64,000 nucleotides of DNA from AP-15 sp963762575 (GCA_963762575.1 CAVXLL010000021.1:124001-188000); one strand, 5' to 3'. Counted from the first letter of the stretch, positions 35,139 to 44,340 are shown. Translations and numbers: made by a program. The notes: a model not told the origin generated them from the letters alone.

Positions 35139-37478
35139 ATGAAGCAGTTCGGCATAGGTCAGCCGGTCCGCCGGGTCGAGGACAGGCGCTTCATCACCGG
35201 TCACGGCGTTTATGTCGACGACATCAGGCGGCCCCGCGAGGCGTACGCTTTCATGTTGCGTTCGCCGCACGCCCATGCGCGCGTCACCGGCATCGAGGCA
35301 GGCTCGGCGCTTGCTGCGCCCGGCGTGCTCGCGGTCTTTACCGGAGAAGACCTGGCGCGTGACGGGATCGGAGACATCCCTTGCGTCAGTGCGGTCAGCA
35401 ATCGCGACGGCTCGCAATCGGTGTTGCCGCCGCATCCGGCGATTGCGCGCGAGAGGGTGCGGCATGTCGGCGACACGGTCGCGATGGTTGTGGCCGAAAC
35501 CGCCGCCGTGGCGCGCGACGCGGCCGAGTTGATCGCCGTCGATTACGAACCGTTGCCTGCCGTCGTCGAGACCGCGCGCGCCTTCGATCCGGCCCAGCCG
35601 CAGGTATGGGACGAGGCGCCGGGCAACCTATGCTTCGACTGGGAGACCGGCGACGGGGCTGCGGTCGAGCGTGCAATGACGGCAGCGTGCCATCGCATCA
35701 CCCTCGATCTCGTCAACAACCGGGTTGTCGTCAATTCTATGGAGCCGCGCGGCGCCGTCGGCGAATACGATCCGGGTGACGAAACCTATACCCTGTGGAG
35801 CTCGACGCAGGGCTCGCATTTTCTTCGCAACCTGCTCGCGGGTAATGTGTTCAAGGTTCCCGAGAACCGCATCCGCGTCGTGACGCGCGACGTCGGCGGC
35901 GGCTTCGGTATGAAATTGTTTCTTTATCCCGAGCATGTACTCGTGTTGTGGGCCGCCAAGAAAATCGGCCGCCCGGTGAAATGGATCCCGGACCGCTCCG
36001 ATGCCTTCATGACCGACACGCAGGGCCGCGACAACGTCACCCGGCTCGAGCTGGCCCTGGACGAAGAGTTCCGGTTCCTGGGCCTGGAGGTTACGCTGAT
36101 CGCCAATATGGGCGCCTATTTGTCGAACTTCGCGCCGGAGATCCCGACCGCTTCCGGCGCGGTGATGCATAGCGGGGTCTATGCGATTCCCGCGATCCAT
36201 GTCGGGGTCAAAGGGGTTTTCACCAACACCGTGCCGGTGGACGCCTATCGCGGCGCCGGCCGTCCGGAAGCCGCCTATGCGATCGAACGGCTGGTCGACT
36301 ATGCCGCGCGCCAGCTCGGGGTTCCGCCCGAGGAGCTGCGCCGGCGCAACTTCATCAAACCCGAGGCGATGCCGTACCAGACCGCGCTCGGGCTCAACTA
36401 TGACAGCGGCGAGTTTGCCCGCAATCTGGACCAGGCGCTCGCCGCCGCCGACCTCACCGCGTTTCCCGCGCGACGCGCCGAGGCGCGGGCGCGCGGTTGT
36501 CACCGCGGGCTCGGCCACGCGGTCTATATCGAGCAATCGGGGTTTCCCCCCGACGAATTCGCTGAATTGCGCTTCGATCAGAGCGGCACCCTGACGATCC
36601 TGATGGGAACGCAGTCCTCGGGACAAGGCCATCAGACCGCGTATACCCAGCTCGCGGCCGAGCGTCTCGGCATCGATCCGGCTAAGGTGCGGGTCTTGCA
36701 GGGCGATACTGCGGCGATCTCCTTTGGCCGCGGCACCGGCGGCTCGCGCTCGATCCCGGTCGGCGGCGCGTCCCTCGTCCAGGCCGCCGACAAGCTGATC
36801 GCCAAGGGCCGCCAGATCGCCGCGCACCTGTTTGAGGCGGCCGAGGCCGATGTCGAATTCACCGATGGCGTCTTCTCGGTCAGCGGGACCGATCGTCGGC
36901 TTGGCATCGAGGAAGTGGCGCGCGCCGCCTTCGACCCGGCGCGGCAGGCTCCGGGGGTCGAGCCCGGCTTCGACGAGAGCGGCCATTTCACCCCGCCGCA
37001 ACCGACCTTCCCCAACGGCTGTCACGTCTGCGAGGTCGAAATCGAGCCTGATACCGGGCATATCGACATCTTGCGCTATCTCGTGGTCGACGATTTCGGT
37101 ACGGTCATCAATCCGCTGCTGCTCGCCGGGCAGGTCCAGGGCGGGGTCGCGCAAGGGGTCGGCCAGGCGATGCTCGAACGAACCGTCTTCGATCCCGAGA
37201 CCGGGCAGTTGCTGACGGGCTCGCTGACCGATTACTGCATCGCCCGCGCCGAAGACCTGCCGGCGATCGAGTTCGCATACAATGTCGTGCCGTGCCGCAC
37301 CAACCCGCTCGGCGTCAAGGGCGCCGGCGAGGCCGGGGCGATCGGCGCTCCGCCCGCCTTGGTCAACGCGGTCGTCGACGCGCTGGGCGAGCTCGGCATC
37401 GAGCACCTCGACATGCCGCTGACCCCCGAGCGGGTTTGGCAGGCGATCCAAGCCGCCGAGCAACGGAAAGCGGCATGA
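35139..37478 (+). CDS. Xanthine dehydrogenase/CO dehydrogenase-family Mo-binding subunit, form II CoxL-like
   Basis: This intact 779-residue large subunit starts behind a perfect GGAGGTGATG. Both Mo-pterin domains are present: the N-terminal domain opens GIGQPVRRVEDRRFITGHG, the Moco blocks are RDVGGGFGMK and TQSSGQGHQTAYTQ, and the C-terminal catalytic Glu lies in GVKGAGEAGAIGAPPALVNA. The active-site loop reads AYRGAGRPEA, the form II signature; true CO dehydrogenases have AYxCSFR. So it is probably an aldehyde, purine or other hydroxylase rather than a CO dehydrogenase. The FAD and Fe-S subunits are not adjacent, which is unusual. The stop overlaps the start of the cysQ-like gene (ATGA). 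Confidence 0.87.
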   Translation: MKQFGIGQPVRRVEDRRFITGHGVYVDDIRRPREAYAFMLRSPHAHARVTGIEAGSALAAPGVLAVFTGEDLARDGIGDIPCVSAVSNRDGSQSVLPPHPAIARERVRHVGDTVAMVVAETAAVARDAAELIAVDYEPLPAVVETARAFDPAQPQVWDEAPGNLCFDWETGDGAAVERAMTAACHRITLDLVNNRVVVNSMEPRGAVGEYDPGDETYTLWSSTQGSHFLRNLLAGNVFKVPENRIRVVTRDVGGGFGMKLFLYPEHVLVLWAAKKIGRPVKWIPDRSDAFMTDTQGRDNVTRLELALDEEFRFLGLEVTLIANMGAYLSNFAPEIPTASGAVMHSGVYAIPAIHVGVKGVFTNTVPVDAYRGAGRPEAAYAIERLVDYAARQLGVPPEELRRRNFIKPEAMPYQTALGLNYDSGEFARNLDQALAAADLTAFPARRAEARARGCHRGLGHAVYIEQSGFPPDEFAELRFDQSGTLTILMGTQSSGQGHQTAYTQLAAERLGIDPAKVRVLQGDTAAISFGRGTGGSRSIPVGGASLVQAADKLIAKGRQIAAHLFEAAEADVEFTDGVFSVSGTDRRLGIEEVARAAFDPARQAPGVEPGFDESGHFTPPQPTFPNGCHVCEVEIEPDTGHIDILRYLVVDDFGTVINPLLLAGQVQGGVAQGVGQAMLERTVFDPETGQLLTGSLTDYCIARAEDLPAIEFAYNVVPCRTNPLGVKGAGEAGAIGAPPALVNAVVDALGELGIEHLDMPLTPERVWQAIQAAEQRKAA

Positions 37479-38245
37479 CCGTCGATCGGCAAGAAATGCT
37501 CGACATCGTATGCCGGACGGCAGTCGCCGCCGGCGAGACCATCCTCAAAGTCTATGCAGAAGAATTCGACGTTCACCACAAGACCGACAAGACCCCGGTG
37601 ACCGAAGCCGATCTGGCTGCCGAGCGGGTCATCATCGACCGGCTGATGTCGGCCTTTCCCGACATTCCTTGCGTCGCCGAGGAATTGTGCGAGGCCGAGG
37701 GAACACCGCCTCGCTGCGATCGCTTCTGGGCTATCGATCCGCTCGATGGTACTCGCGAGTTTATCGCACGGAACGGCGACTTCGCTGTGCTGATCGCGCT
37801 TGTTGAGGAAGGGCGGCCAGTGCTCGGCGTCGTTCACGGGCCCGCAGTCGGTCTGACCTATGCCGCATGTGGTCCGGGCACTGCGACCCGCCGCCGCGGC
37901 GGTGGTGCGCCAGAGATGATCCATGTACGCGGACCGCAGGACGGGCTCGTCGTCATCCACAGCCGGTCGCATGAGAATAGCCGGCGGCTTGCCGAGTTCC
38001 TGCAGGATTATCCAGTGCGGGCGCGCAAGAGCTGTGGCAGTGCGCTCAAATTCGGCGTCATCGCTGCCGGTGAGGCTGACCTCTACCCGCGTTTCGGCAC
38101 GACGATGGAGTGGGACACCGCTGCCGGGCAAGCTGTTCTCGAGGCTGCTGGAGGCCGTGTCGAAACGCTGGCAGGCACCCCTCTCACCTACGGAAAACCC
38201 GGCTTTAAAAACGACGGCTTCCTCGCCTGGGGCCGCCGGACCTGA
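37475..38245 (+). CDS. cysQ: Inositol-phosphatase-family protein, CysQ-like 3'(2'),5'-bisphosphate nucleotidase
   Basis: The 256-residue protein has the metal-binding motifs of the family: KTDKTPVTEADLAAE, EELCEAEG, WAIDPLDGTREFIARNGDF and the C-terminal MEWDTAAGQAVLEAAGG. The order and the TREFI in the second motif point to CysQ rather than histidinol phosphatase or SuhB. It would recycle phosphoadenosine phosphate, a by-product of sulfate assimilation, with Mg2+. The ATGA overlap with the molybdoprotein gene makes the two one transcript, an odd pairing without a known functional reason. Confidence 0.8.
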   Translation: MTVDRQEMLDIVCRTAVAAGETILKVYAEEFDVHHKTDKTPVTEADLAAERVIIDRLMSAFPDIPCVAEELCEAEGTPPRCDRFWAIDPLDGTREFIARNGDFAVLIALVEEGRPVLGVVHGPAVGLTYAACGPGTATRRRGGGAPEMIHVRGPQDGLVVIHSRSHENSRRLAEFLQDYPVRARKSCGSALKFGVIAAGEADLYPRFGTTMEWDTAAGQAVLEAAGGRVETLAGTPLTYGKPGFKNDGFLAWGRRT

Positions 38246-38269
38246 ACGACCGCCGCAAACAGAACTCGG

Positions 38270-38304
38270 CCCCCTCTCCCGCAGTGTGCGGTGCGGGAGA
38301 GGGG
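38270..38304. terminator. Perfect 13-bp hairpin between convergent genes (bidirectional terminator or dispersed repeat)
   Basis: CCCCTCTCCCGCA (38271-38283) and its exact reverse complement TGCGGGAGAGGGG (38292-38304) enclose an 8-base loop. It lies midway between the stops of the cysQ-like gene and frmA. No T-run follows on either strand, and the same CCCCTCTCCCGC palindrome is a common dispersed element in alphaproteobacteria, so it may be both. Confidence 0.6.
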
Positions 38305-38320
38305 ACGCAGCTGGGCGAGT

Positions 38321-39430
38321 TTAGTAAACGACGACGCTGCGGATGGATTCGCCCGCATGCATCAGGTCAAACCCCTTGTTGATCTCGTCGAGCGCCAGCT
38401 TATGGGTGATCAGATCGTCGATGTTGATCTTGCCTTCCATGTACCAGTCGACGATTTTCGGGACGTCCGTGCGGCCCCGCGCGCCGCCGAAGGCGGTTCC
38501 CTTCCAGACGCGGCCGGTGACCAGCTGGAAAGGCCGCGTCGAGATTTCCTGGCCGGCGCCTGCGACGCCGATAATGACGCTGACCCCCCAGCCGCGGTGG
38601 GCGCATTCGAGCGCTTGGCGCATGACATTGACGTTGCCGATGCACTCGAAACTATAATCGGCGCCGCCCTTCGTCAGGTTCACGAGGTAGGGGACGAGGT
38701 CGCCCTCGACTTCCTTCGGGTTGACGAAATGGGTCATGCCGAATTTCTCGGCCATTTCCCGCCGCTTTGGATTGAGGTCGACGCCGACGATCATGTCGGC
38801 CCCGGCCATGCGGCAGCCCTGGATGACATTGAGACCGATGCCGCCGAGACCAAAAACGACGACATTCGCGCCAGGCTCGACCTTGGCCGTATTGATCACC
38901 GCCCCGATCCCGGTGGTGACTCCGCAGCCGATATAGCAGACCTTGTCGAAAGGCGCGTCCTCGCGGATCTTCGCGACCGCGATCTCGGGCAACACGGTGA
39001 AGTTCGAGAAGGTCGAGGTGCCCATGTAGTGATGGATCTTGTTGCTGCCGAGCGAGAACCGGCTGGTGCCGTCGGGCATCACGCCTTGGCCCTGTGTGGC
39101 GCGGATCGCGACGCACAGATTGGTCTTGCGTGACAGGCAATATTCGCACCGACGGCATTCCGGGGTGTAGAGCGGGATCACATGGTCGCCTTTGGCGACG
39201 CTCGTGACGCCGCGCCCGACATCGACAACGATTCCCGCCCCCTCGTGGCCGAGGATCGCCGGGAAGAGCCCCTCTGGATCTCCCCCGGACAGCGTGAACT
39301 CGTCGGTATGGCAGATCCCGGTCGCCTTGATCTCGACCAGGACCTCTCCGTCTTTCGGACCGTCGAGCTGAACGGTCTCGATCTTGAGCGGCTCACCGGC
39401 CTTGAAAGCGACAGCAGCGCGTGTCTCCAC
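38321..39430 (-). CDS. frmA: S-(hydroxymethyl)glutathione dehydrogenase (class III alcohol dehydrogenase)
   Basis: This 369-residue protein is a typical class III Zn alcohol dehydrogenase. It has ATGICHTDEFTLSG (catalytic Cys), ILGHEGAGIV (His), structural zinc Cys in PECRRCEYC and TNLC, the class III segment GVMPDGTSRFSLG, and the NAD fold VFGLGGIGLNVIQG. It oxidises the spontaneous glutathione-formaldehyde adduct to S-formylglutathione. I take the GTG at 39430, which has GGGAGGAGG directly upstream; the frame extends to 39460. It is divergent from the cytochrome c gene that opens the PQQ cluster, and would remove the formaldehyde made by XoxF. The S-formylglutathione hydrolase gene is not in this window. 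Confidence 0.92.
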   Translation of the reverse strand: METRAAVAFKAGEPLKIETVQLDGPKDGEVLVEIKATGICHTDEFTLSGGDPEGLFPAILGHEGAGIVVDVGRGVTSVAKGDHVIPLYTPECRRCEYCLSRKTNLCVAIRATQGQGVMPDGTSRFSLGSNKIHHYMGTSTFSNFTVLPEIAVAKIREDAPFDKVCYIGCGVTTGIGAVINTAKVEPGANVVVFGLGGIGLNVIQGCRMAGADMIVGVDLNPKRREMAEKFGMTHFVNPKEVEGDLVPYLVNLTKGGADYSFECIGNVNVMRQALECAHRGWGVSVIIGVAGAGQEISTRPFQLVTGRVWKGTAFGGARGRTDVPKIVDWYMEGKINIDDLITHKLALDEINKGFDLMHAGESIRSVVVY

Positions 39431-39579
39431 GACCTCCTCCCTGGCTTCGGGTTGACGCAACCGAAATTAAACGCAACGAGGGCTTACCGCACTGCCGATT
39501 TTTAGATTTATCGTTGCACCCGGCCCCGCGATGAGAATAAAGCGAACGGCTTATGCTGAACTGGTGCTCCGGAGGAAGA

Positions 39580-39954
39580 ATGCGGTTGCCGATCTCATAC
39601 CTCGGCTTGGGTATTCTACTGCCGTTCTTCGCGATTTGCCCCGCTGCGGCTGCCGATGTCGAAGCCGGTAAGGCAGATTTCAAAAAATGCGCGCTCTGCC
39701 ATACTACCGAGGCGGGGAAGAACAAGATCGGGCCCAGCCTGTTCGGCATTGTTGGCCGCAAATCTGCGAGCCTGGATAACTTCAATTACTCCGAAGCGAT
39801 GAAGAAGTTCGACCACACATGGGATCCGCAGACCCTGGATACCTATCTGGCCGATCCGCGGGCGGTTGTCCCGCAAACGAAAATGATCTTCCCCGGCATA
39901 AAGGACGAGAAGGAGCGGCAAGACGTCATCGCCTACCTCGAGACGCTGAAGTGA
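39580..39954 (+). CDS. Class I cytochrome c, c550/c2-like, periplasmic
   Basis: The start at 39580 has GGAGGA four bases upstream and a signal peptide (ISYLGLGILLPFFAICPAAAA). The mature protein of about 100 residues has one haem site, KKCALCHTTEAG, and the distal Met in TKMIFPG. GPSLFGIVGRKSASLDNFNY is the standard mitochondrial/c2-type block. It heads the plus-strand half of the PQQ cluster and probably carries electrons from the alcohol dehydrogenase system to the terminal oxidase, either after XoxG or in its place. Confidence 0.88.
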   Translation: MRLPISYLGLGILLPFFAICPAAAADVEAGKADFKKCALCHTTEAGKNKIGPSLFGIVGRKSASLDNFNYSEAMKKFDHTWDPQTLDTYLADPRAVVPQTKMIFPGIKDEKERQDVIAYLETLK

Positions 39955-39996
39955 GTTCGGGCTCGCTGCGCAACGGAGAATGAGGGGCAGCCGGCG

Positions 39997-41199
39997 ATGG
40001 CGGCCCGATGCCTTCGAAGCCTCGTGTTACTGGTACTGGTGCTGATGTTTGTCGCGGCCGTGCAGGCGGCCGATGCCGGCGACGAAACGGTGCGGATCGG
40101 CTGGTTGTCGCAGGCGGTCAAGCGGACTTTGCCGCTCTCTTATCTCGACCAGCCGCCGCAGGACGAAGGGCTCCAGGGCGCGCGGCTCGGCATTGCCGAC
40201 AACGACACAACCGGCCATTTTACCGGCCAGTCGTTCACCTTGACCGAGGCGATCGTACCGGAGGACGGCGATATCGCCGCGGGGCTGCACGAGCTCGCGG
40301 CGCAGGGCATCCGGCTCATCGTCACCGACTTGGCAGCGCCGGAGCTGTTGTCGGTCGCCGGCATGCCGGAGGCCGCGGGGGTCACGTTCTTCGATGCCGG
40401 CTCCGCGGACGACCGCCTGCGGGGCGAGGATTGCCGCGCCAACATTCTGCATCTGCTGCCGAGCCGCGCAATGCTCGCCGACGCGCTGGTCCAATACTTG
40501 GTCGCAAAGCGCTGGCAGGACCTTTTGCTGGTCGTGGGCCATGGTGATGGCGATCAGGAATTCGCGGGTGACGTTCGCCATGCCGCGCTGAAATTCCAGG
40601 CGCATATCGTCCAGGAGAAACCCTGGACCTTTGTCCCGGGCGCACGCCGCACCGATACCGGTCACTTTGCGATTCAGGCCGAAGTCGCGCGTTTCACCCA
40701 AGGGATCAGCTATGACGTTCTCGTGGTCGCCGACGAGGCGGACGAGTTCGGCGACGACCTTTCCTATCGCACTTTCGACCCGCGCCCGGTGGCCGGGACC
40801 CAAGGCCTCGTCCCGACGGCCTGGGCGCGGCCGCACGAGCAGTGGGGCGCGACTCAGCTACAGGACCGGTTCCTGCATCAGTCCAAACGCTGGATGACCG
40901 ACCGCGATTACGCCGCTTGGATGGCGGTGCGGGCAATCGGGGAAGCGGCGACGCGGTCGAAATCGGCCGACCCTGCCGCCATCCTCGCCTTCATGCGCAG
41001 CGACCGGTTCGAGCTCGCCGCTTACAAAGGCGCCCGGCTGAGCTTCCGCTCCTGGGATGGCCAGCTGCGCCAGCCGGTGCTGCTCGCCGATGCGCGCTCG
41101 CTCGTGTCGGTGTCGCCGCAGCCTGGGTTCCTGCACCAATTCTCCGAGCTCGATACGCTCGGAATCGATAAGCCCGAGACGAAATGCCGAATGGGTTGA
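39997..41199 (+). CDS. PQQ-dependent alcohol dehydrogenase-associated ABC transporter substrate-binding protein
   Basis: The 400-residue exported protein (signal SLVLLVLVLMFVAAVQAADA) is a branched-chain-type periplasmic binding protein. It opens VRIGWLSQ and contains LGIADNDTTGHFTGQ and LPTAWARPHEQW-like segments. Its place in front of the YVTN propeller, ATPase and permease genes matches the conserved ABC set that accompanies PQQ alcohol dehydrogenases. The ligand is unproven; the system is thought to serve dehydrogenase maturation or substrate handling. The last 16 bases overlap the propeller gene. Confidence 0.85.
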   Translation: MAARCLRSLVLLVLVLMFVAAVQAADAGDETVRIGWLSQAVKRTLPLSYLDQPPQDEGLQGARLGIADNDTTGHFTGQSFTLTEAIVPEDGDIAAGLHELAAQGIRLIVTDLAAPELLSVAGMPEAAGVTFFDAGSADDRLRGEDCRANILHLLPSRAMLADALVQYLVAKRWQDLLLVVGHGDGDQEFAGDVRHAALKFQAHIVQEKPWTFVPGARRTDTGHFAIQAEVARFTQGISYDVLVVADEADEFGDDLSYRTFDPRPVAGTQGLVPTAWARPHEQWGATQLQDRFLHQSKRWMTDRDYAAWMAVRAIGEAATRSKSADPAAILAFMRSDRFELAAYKGARLSFRSWDGQLRQPVLLADARSLVSVSPQPGFLHQFSELDTLGIDKPETKCRMG

Positions 41200-42153
41200 T
41201 CGCGGCTGTGGCGATCGGGCTCTGTTGCGTTGCCGGGATCGCAGCGGCGGACACCATTTACGTCTCGAACGAGAAGGACAACACAGTCACCGTGGTCGAC
41301 GGCAAGAACTCTCGAGCCGGTCAAGACGATCCCGGTCGGCCAGCGCCCGCGCGGCATCCTGCTCTCCAAGGATGCGAAGTCGCTCTATATCTGCGCCAGC
41401 GACAGCGACCATATCGAGGTTCTCGATCTTGCCAGCGACAAGATCGCCCGTACCTTGCCGAGCGGCGCCGATCCCGAGTTCTTCGCGCTTGATCCCGCCG
41501 GGAAGCTCCTCTACGTCGCCAACGAGGACGACAACCTCGTCACCATCGTCGACATTGACCGCGGCGAGGTCGTCACCGAGATCCCGGTCGGCGTAGAGCC
41601 GGAGGGGATGGGCATCAGCCCCGACGGGAAATATCTCGTCAACACCTCGGAAACGACGAACATGGCGCATGTCATCGACACCGCCAAGCGCCAGGTCGTC
41701 GCCAATATCCTCGTCGACAGCCGCCCGCGTCGGGCCGTATGGACCGCCGACGGCGCCCAGTTCTGGGTTTCGGCCGAAATCGGCGGATCGGTCAGCGTCA
41801 TCGACGCCGCAAAGCGCGAGATCGTCAAGCGCATTACCTTCGCCGTCCCCGGGGTGCCGAACGAGGCAATCCAGCCGGTCGGGATCGCGATAACGCGCGA
41901 CCGCAAGCTCGCCTTTGTCGCGCTCGGCCCCGCCAACCGCGTTGCCGTGATCGACGCGCAGAGCTATGAAGTCCTGAAGTATCTGCTGGTCGGACAACGG
42001 GTATGGAGCCTGGCCTTCAACCCGGATCAGAGCCGGGTCTACACGACAAACGGGGTCAGCAACGACATCTCGGTCATCGATGTCGCATCGCTCAAGGTGA
42101 TCAAATCCGTTCCGGTCGGCCAGGCTCCCTGGGGTGTCGTCTCCCGCCCGTGA
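41184..42153 (+). CDS. PQQ-associated YVTN beta-propeller repeat protein, frameshifted behind the signal peptide
   Basis: The ATG at 41184 gives a signal peptide (LIAAVAIGLCCVAGIAAA) and the first strand DTIYVSNEKDNTVTVVDGK. The frame is then lost; all later propeller blades are in the frame one base over, from LEPVKTIPVGQRPRGILLS to the end. Removing one A in AAGAACTC near 41305 joins them as VVDGKTLEPVKTI. The mature 300 residues make about seven YVTN blades (LLYVANEDDNLVTIVD and so on). The family accompanies PQQ dehydrogenase ABC systems in the periplasm. Without repair only an unexported product from an internal start could be made, so it is a sequencing error or a fresh mutation. Confidence 0.8.
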
Positions 42154-42160
42154 GGCGTTC

Positions 42161-42904
42161 ATGAGCATCACGCCGGCGTTGGCGGTCGAGGGACTTGGAC
42201 ACCGTTTTGGGCCGCGGCGGGTATTGAAGGACGTCTCGTTCTCGGTTGCGCCCGGCGATTTCACCGTGCTGCTCGGGCTGAACGGGGCCGGGAAGACGAC
42301 GTTGTTCTCGCTTGCCACCCGGCTCTACGCGCAGTCCGAGGGTACGATCCGCATCTTCGGCATGGACATTCGCGAGCGGATGTTGGAGTGCCTGCGGCAG
42401 ATGGGGATCGTGTTTCAGCAGCCGACCCTCGATCTCGACCTTTCGGTCGAGCAAAACCTTTACTACCATTGTGCCTTGCATGGCCTATCGCGCCGCGAGG
42501 CAGCGAGACGGATCGCAGCCGAGATCGAGCGCGTCGGGCTTGTCGACCAACGCCGCGATAAGACGCGGCAATTGAGCGGCGGTCAGCGACGCCGCATCGA
42601 GATCGCGCGCGCTTTGTTGCACCAGCCGCGCCTGTTGCTGCTCGACGAGCCGACCGTAGGGCTCGACATCGCCAGCCGGCAATTCATGCTCGACCACGTT
42701 CGCCGGCTCTGTCGGGACGAAGGCCTTGCTGCCCTCTGGGCCACGCATCTGATCGACGAAGTCGGGGAGGGCGCGCGGGTCATCGTATTGCACAAGGGCG
42801 AGGTGCTTGCTGACGGCGCTGCCGCCCAGTTGCTCGGACAAAGGCGGGCGTCATCGATGCGGGCGGTGTTCGAAACGCTGGTGCAGGAGCGCGAAGCGGC
42901 ATGA
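42161..42904 (+). CDS. PQQ-dependent alcohol dehydrogenase-associated ABC transporter ATP-binding protein
   Basis: The 247-residue ATPase shows Walker A GLNGAGKTTLFSLATRLY, Q-loop GIVFQQPTLDLDLSV, signature LSGGQRRRIEIARALL, Walker B LLLLDEPTVGLD and switch His ATHLIDE. It resembles the DrrA/NodI export-type ATPases. I start at the ATG at 42161, eight bases after the propeller stop. Its stop overlaps the permease start (ATGA). With the permease it forms the membrane part of the PQQ-associated ABC system. Confidence 0.87.
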   Translation: MSITPALAVEGLGHRFGPRRVLKDVSFSVAPGDFTVLLGLNGAGKTTLFSLATRLYAQSEGTIRIFGMDIRERMLECLRQMGIVFQQPTLDLDLSVEQNLYYHCALHGLSRREAARRIAAEIERVGLVDQRRDKTRQLSGGQRRRIEIARALLHQPRLLLLDEPTVGLDIASRQFMLDHVRRLCRDEGLAALWATHLIDEVGEGARVIVLHKGEVLADGAAAQLLGQRRASSMRAVFETLVQEREAA

Positions 42905-43704
42905 GGCCGATCCATTACCTGCGCTGCTTTTGCGGCATCGCAATGCGCGAGTGGCTGCGCTTTCTGAACCAGCGCGGCCGGTTCTTTTCAGCGCTGGTGC
43001 GGCCTCTCGTGTGGCTGGCGATCTTCGCCACCGGGTTCCATTTCGTGCTCGGCGTGTCGATCATCCCGCCTTACGAGACTTATGTCCCTTACTCGGTCTA
43101 CATCGCGCCGGGGCTCATTGCGATGATCCTGATGTTCAACGGCATGCTGAGCTCGTTGTCGATGGTCTATGACCGCGAGATGGGCAGCATGCGGATCCTG
43201 ATGGTAAGTCCGCTGCCGCGCTGGTTTTTGCTGACCGCGAAACTCCTCGCCGGCGTCATCGTCTCTGTATTGCAGGCCTATGCCTTTTTAGCGATCGCGC
43301 TCATTTGGGAGATCGAGCCGCCCTGGTACGGGTACATCACGGTGCTGCCCGCGCTCGTTCTGTCAGGGCTGATGCTGGGAGCGCTCGGATTGCTGCTCTC
43401 TTCGGCGATCCGTCAGCTCGAGAACTTCGCGAGCGTGATGAATTTTGTGATCTTTCCGATGTTCTTCGCCTCCTCCGCCCTCTATCCGCTGTGGCATGTC
43501 AAGGAGGCGAGCCTTCCCCTTTACTACGTGTGCGAGGCCAACCCGTTCACCCACGCTGTCGAGCTGATCCGCTTCGCGCTGTACGGCCAGCTCGAACCCG
43601 CCTCGGCTGTGGTTCTGGTCGCCGCGACCGCGATATTCCTCACTCTCGCCGTCTACGGGTACGACCCGGCAAAGGGCCTGATGGCGCGCCGCGCCGCCGA
43701 GTAG
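42901..43704 (+). CDS. PQQ-associated ABC transporter permease (ABC-2 type, PedC-like)
   Basis: The 267-residue membrane protein has six hydrophobic segments and the ABC-2 signature around VYDREMGSMRILMVSPLPRW and ASSALYPLWHVKEASLPLYY. This matches the permease of the phenylethanol/PQQ alcohol dehydrogenase ABC systems. It is translationally coupled to the ATPase. The direction of transport is not settled; ABC-2 permeases normally export, which is odd beside a binding protein. Confidence 0.86.
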   Translation: MRPIHYLRCFCGIAMREWLRFLNQRGRFFSALVRPLVWLAIFATGFHFVLGVSIIPPYETYVPYSVYIAPGLIAMILMFNGMLSSLSMVYDREMGSMRILMVSPLPRWFLLTAKLLAGVIVSVLQAYAFLAIALIWEIEPPWYGYITVLPALVLSGLMLGALGLLLSSAIRQLENFASVMNFVIFPMFFASSALYPLWHVKEASLPLYYVCEANPFTHAVELIRFALYGQLEPASAVVLVAATAIFLTLAVYGYDPAKGLMARRAAE

Positions 43705-43707
43705 CGG

Positions 43708-44337
43708 GTGATCGGCAAGTATTCCTTCGCGATCATTGCACTGGTCGCCGGTTTTCTTGCTGCGCTAAATGCGCACTCGGCGCCGCCGCCGGCCCAGGAC
43801 CCCGATTGGCCTTGCCAGCAGCGGCTGGTGCCGCATCTCGCCGCAGCGGCGTACTGGAACGGTCAGCCCGTGGAGAGCCTCGCCAACTGGCAGGACGATT
43901 CCGCGGTTGCCGATCTGGTTCGGCGCCTCGCGCCGCGGCGGGTCTCGACGCAAGAGGGGCTGTCGGAGATTGCCGCCTTTGCGCGGAGCGTGTCGAATGA
44001 TCGCCCTCGCCGCCTCACTCTCGTGTTTCGCGGGCTTCTCGAAGAAACCGACCGGGAACGCGCCGGGCTGATCAAAGAGCTGAAGGAGATCGGCCGACGG
44101 CAGCACGAGCTGGCCGACCTCGTCGCCCAACTCGCGACCGAGCTCAACGCGATCCCACCCGATACCACAGGCGAGACCGCCGCCAAACGCACCGACCTGC
44201 AGCAGCGTCACGATTTCACGGCGCGTAATTTCGAGGAGATCCAGCGCACGATCCGTTATGCCTGCGAGACCCCCGTCGAGCTGGATGCGCGCCTCGGGGC
44301 GTGGGCACGGGCACTGCAGGCGGCGGCTTCCGAATGA
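43708..44337 (+). CDS. Secreted hypothetical protein of the PQQ cluster
   Basis: A GTG at 43708, three bases after the permease stop, opens a 209-residue frame. It has a signal peptide (FAIIALVAGFLAALNAHSA) and the mature start DPDWPCQQRLVPHLAAAAYW. The middle is charged and helical (TDRERAGLIKELKEIGRRQ), probably coiled coil. Two Cys remain, one near each end. I know it only as a conserved companion of PQQ-ABC genes without assigned function. It ends the plus-strand operon; the pentapeptide gene converges three bases further on. Confidence 0.7.
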   Translation: MIGKYSFAIIALVAGFLAALNAHSAPPPAQDPDWPCQQRLVPHLAAAAYWNGQPVESLANWQDDSAVADLVRRLAPRRVSTQEGLSEIAAFARSVSNDRPRRLTLVFRGLLEETDRERAGLIKELKEIGRRQHELADLVAQLATELNAIPPDTTGETAAKRTDLQQRHDFTARNFEEIQRTIRYACETPVELDARLGAWARALQAAASE

Positions 44338-44340
44338 GCG

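Noticed and set aside
35139..37478. Aerobic carbon monoxide dehydrogenase (coxL)
   Set aside because: The active-site loop is AYRGAGR and not AYxCSFR, and the coxM/coxS genes are absent, so CO oxidation is not supported.
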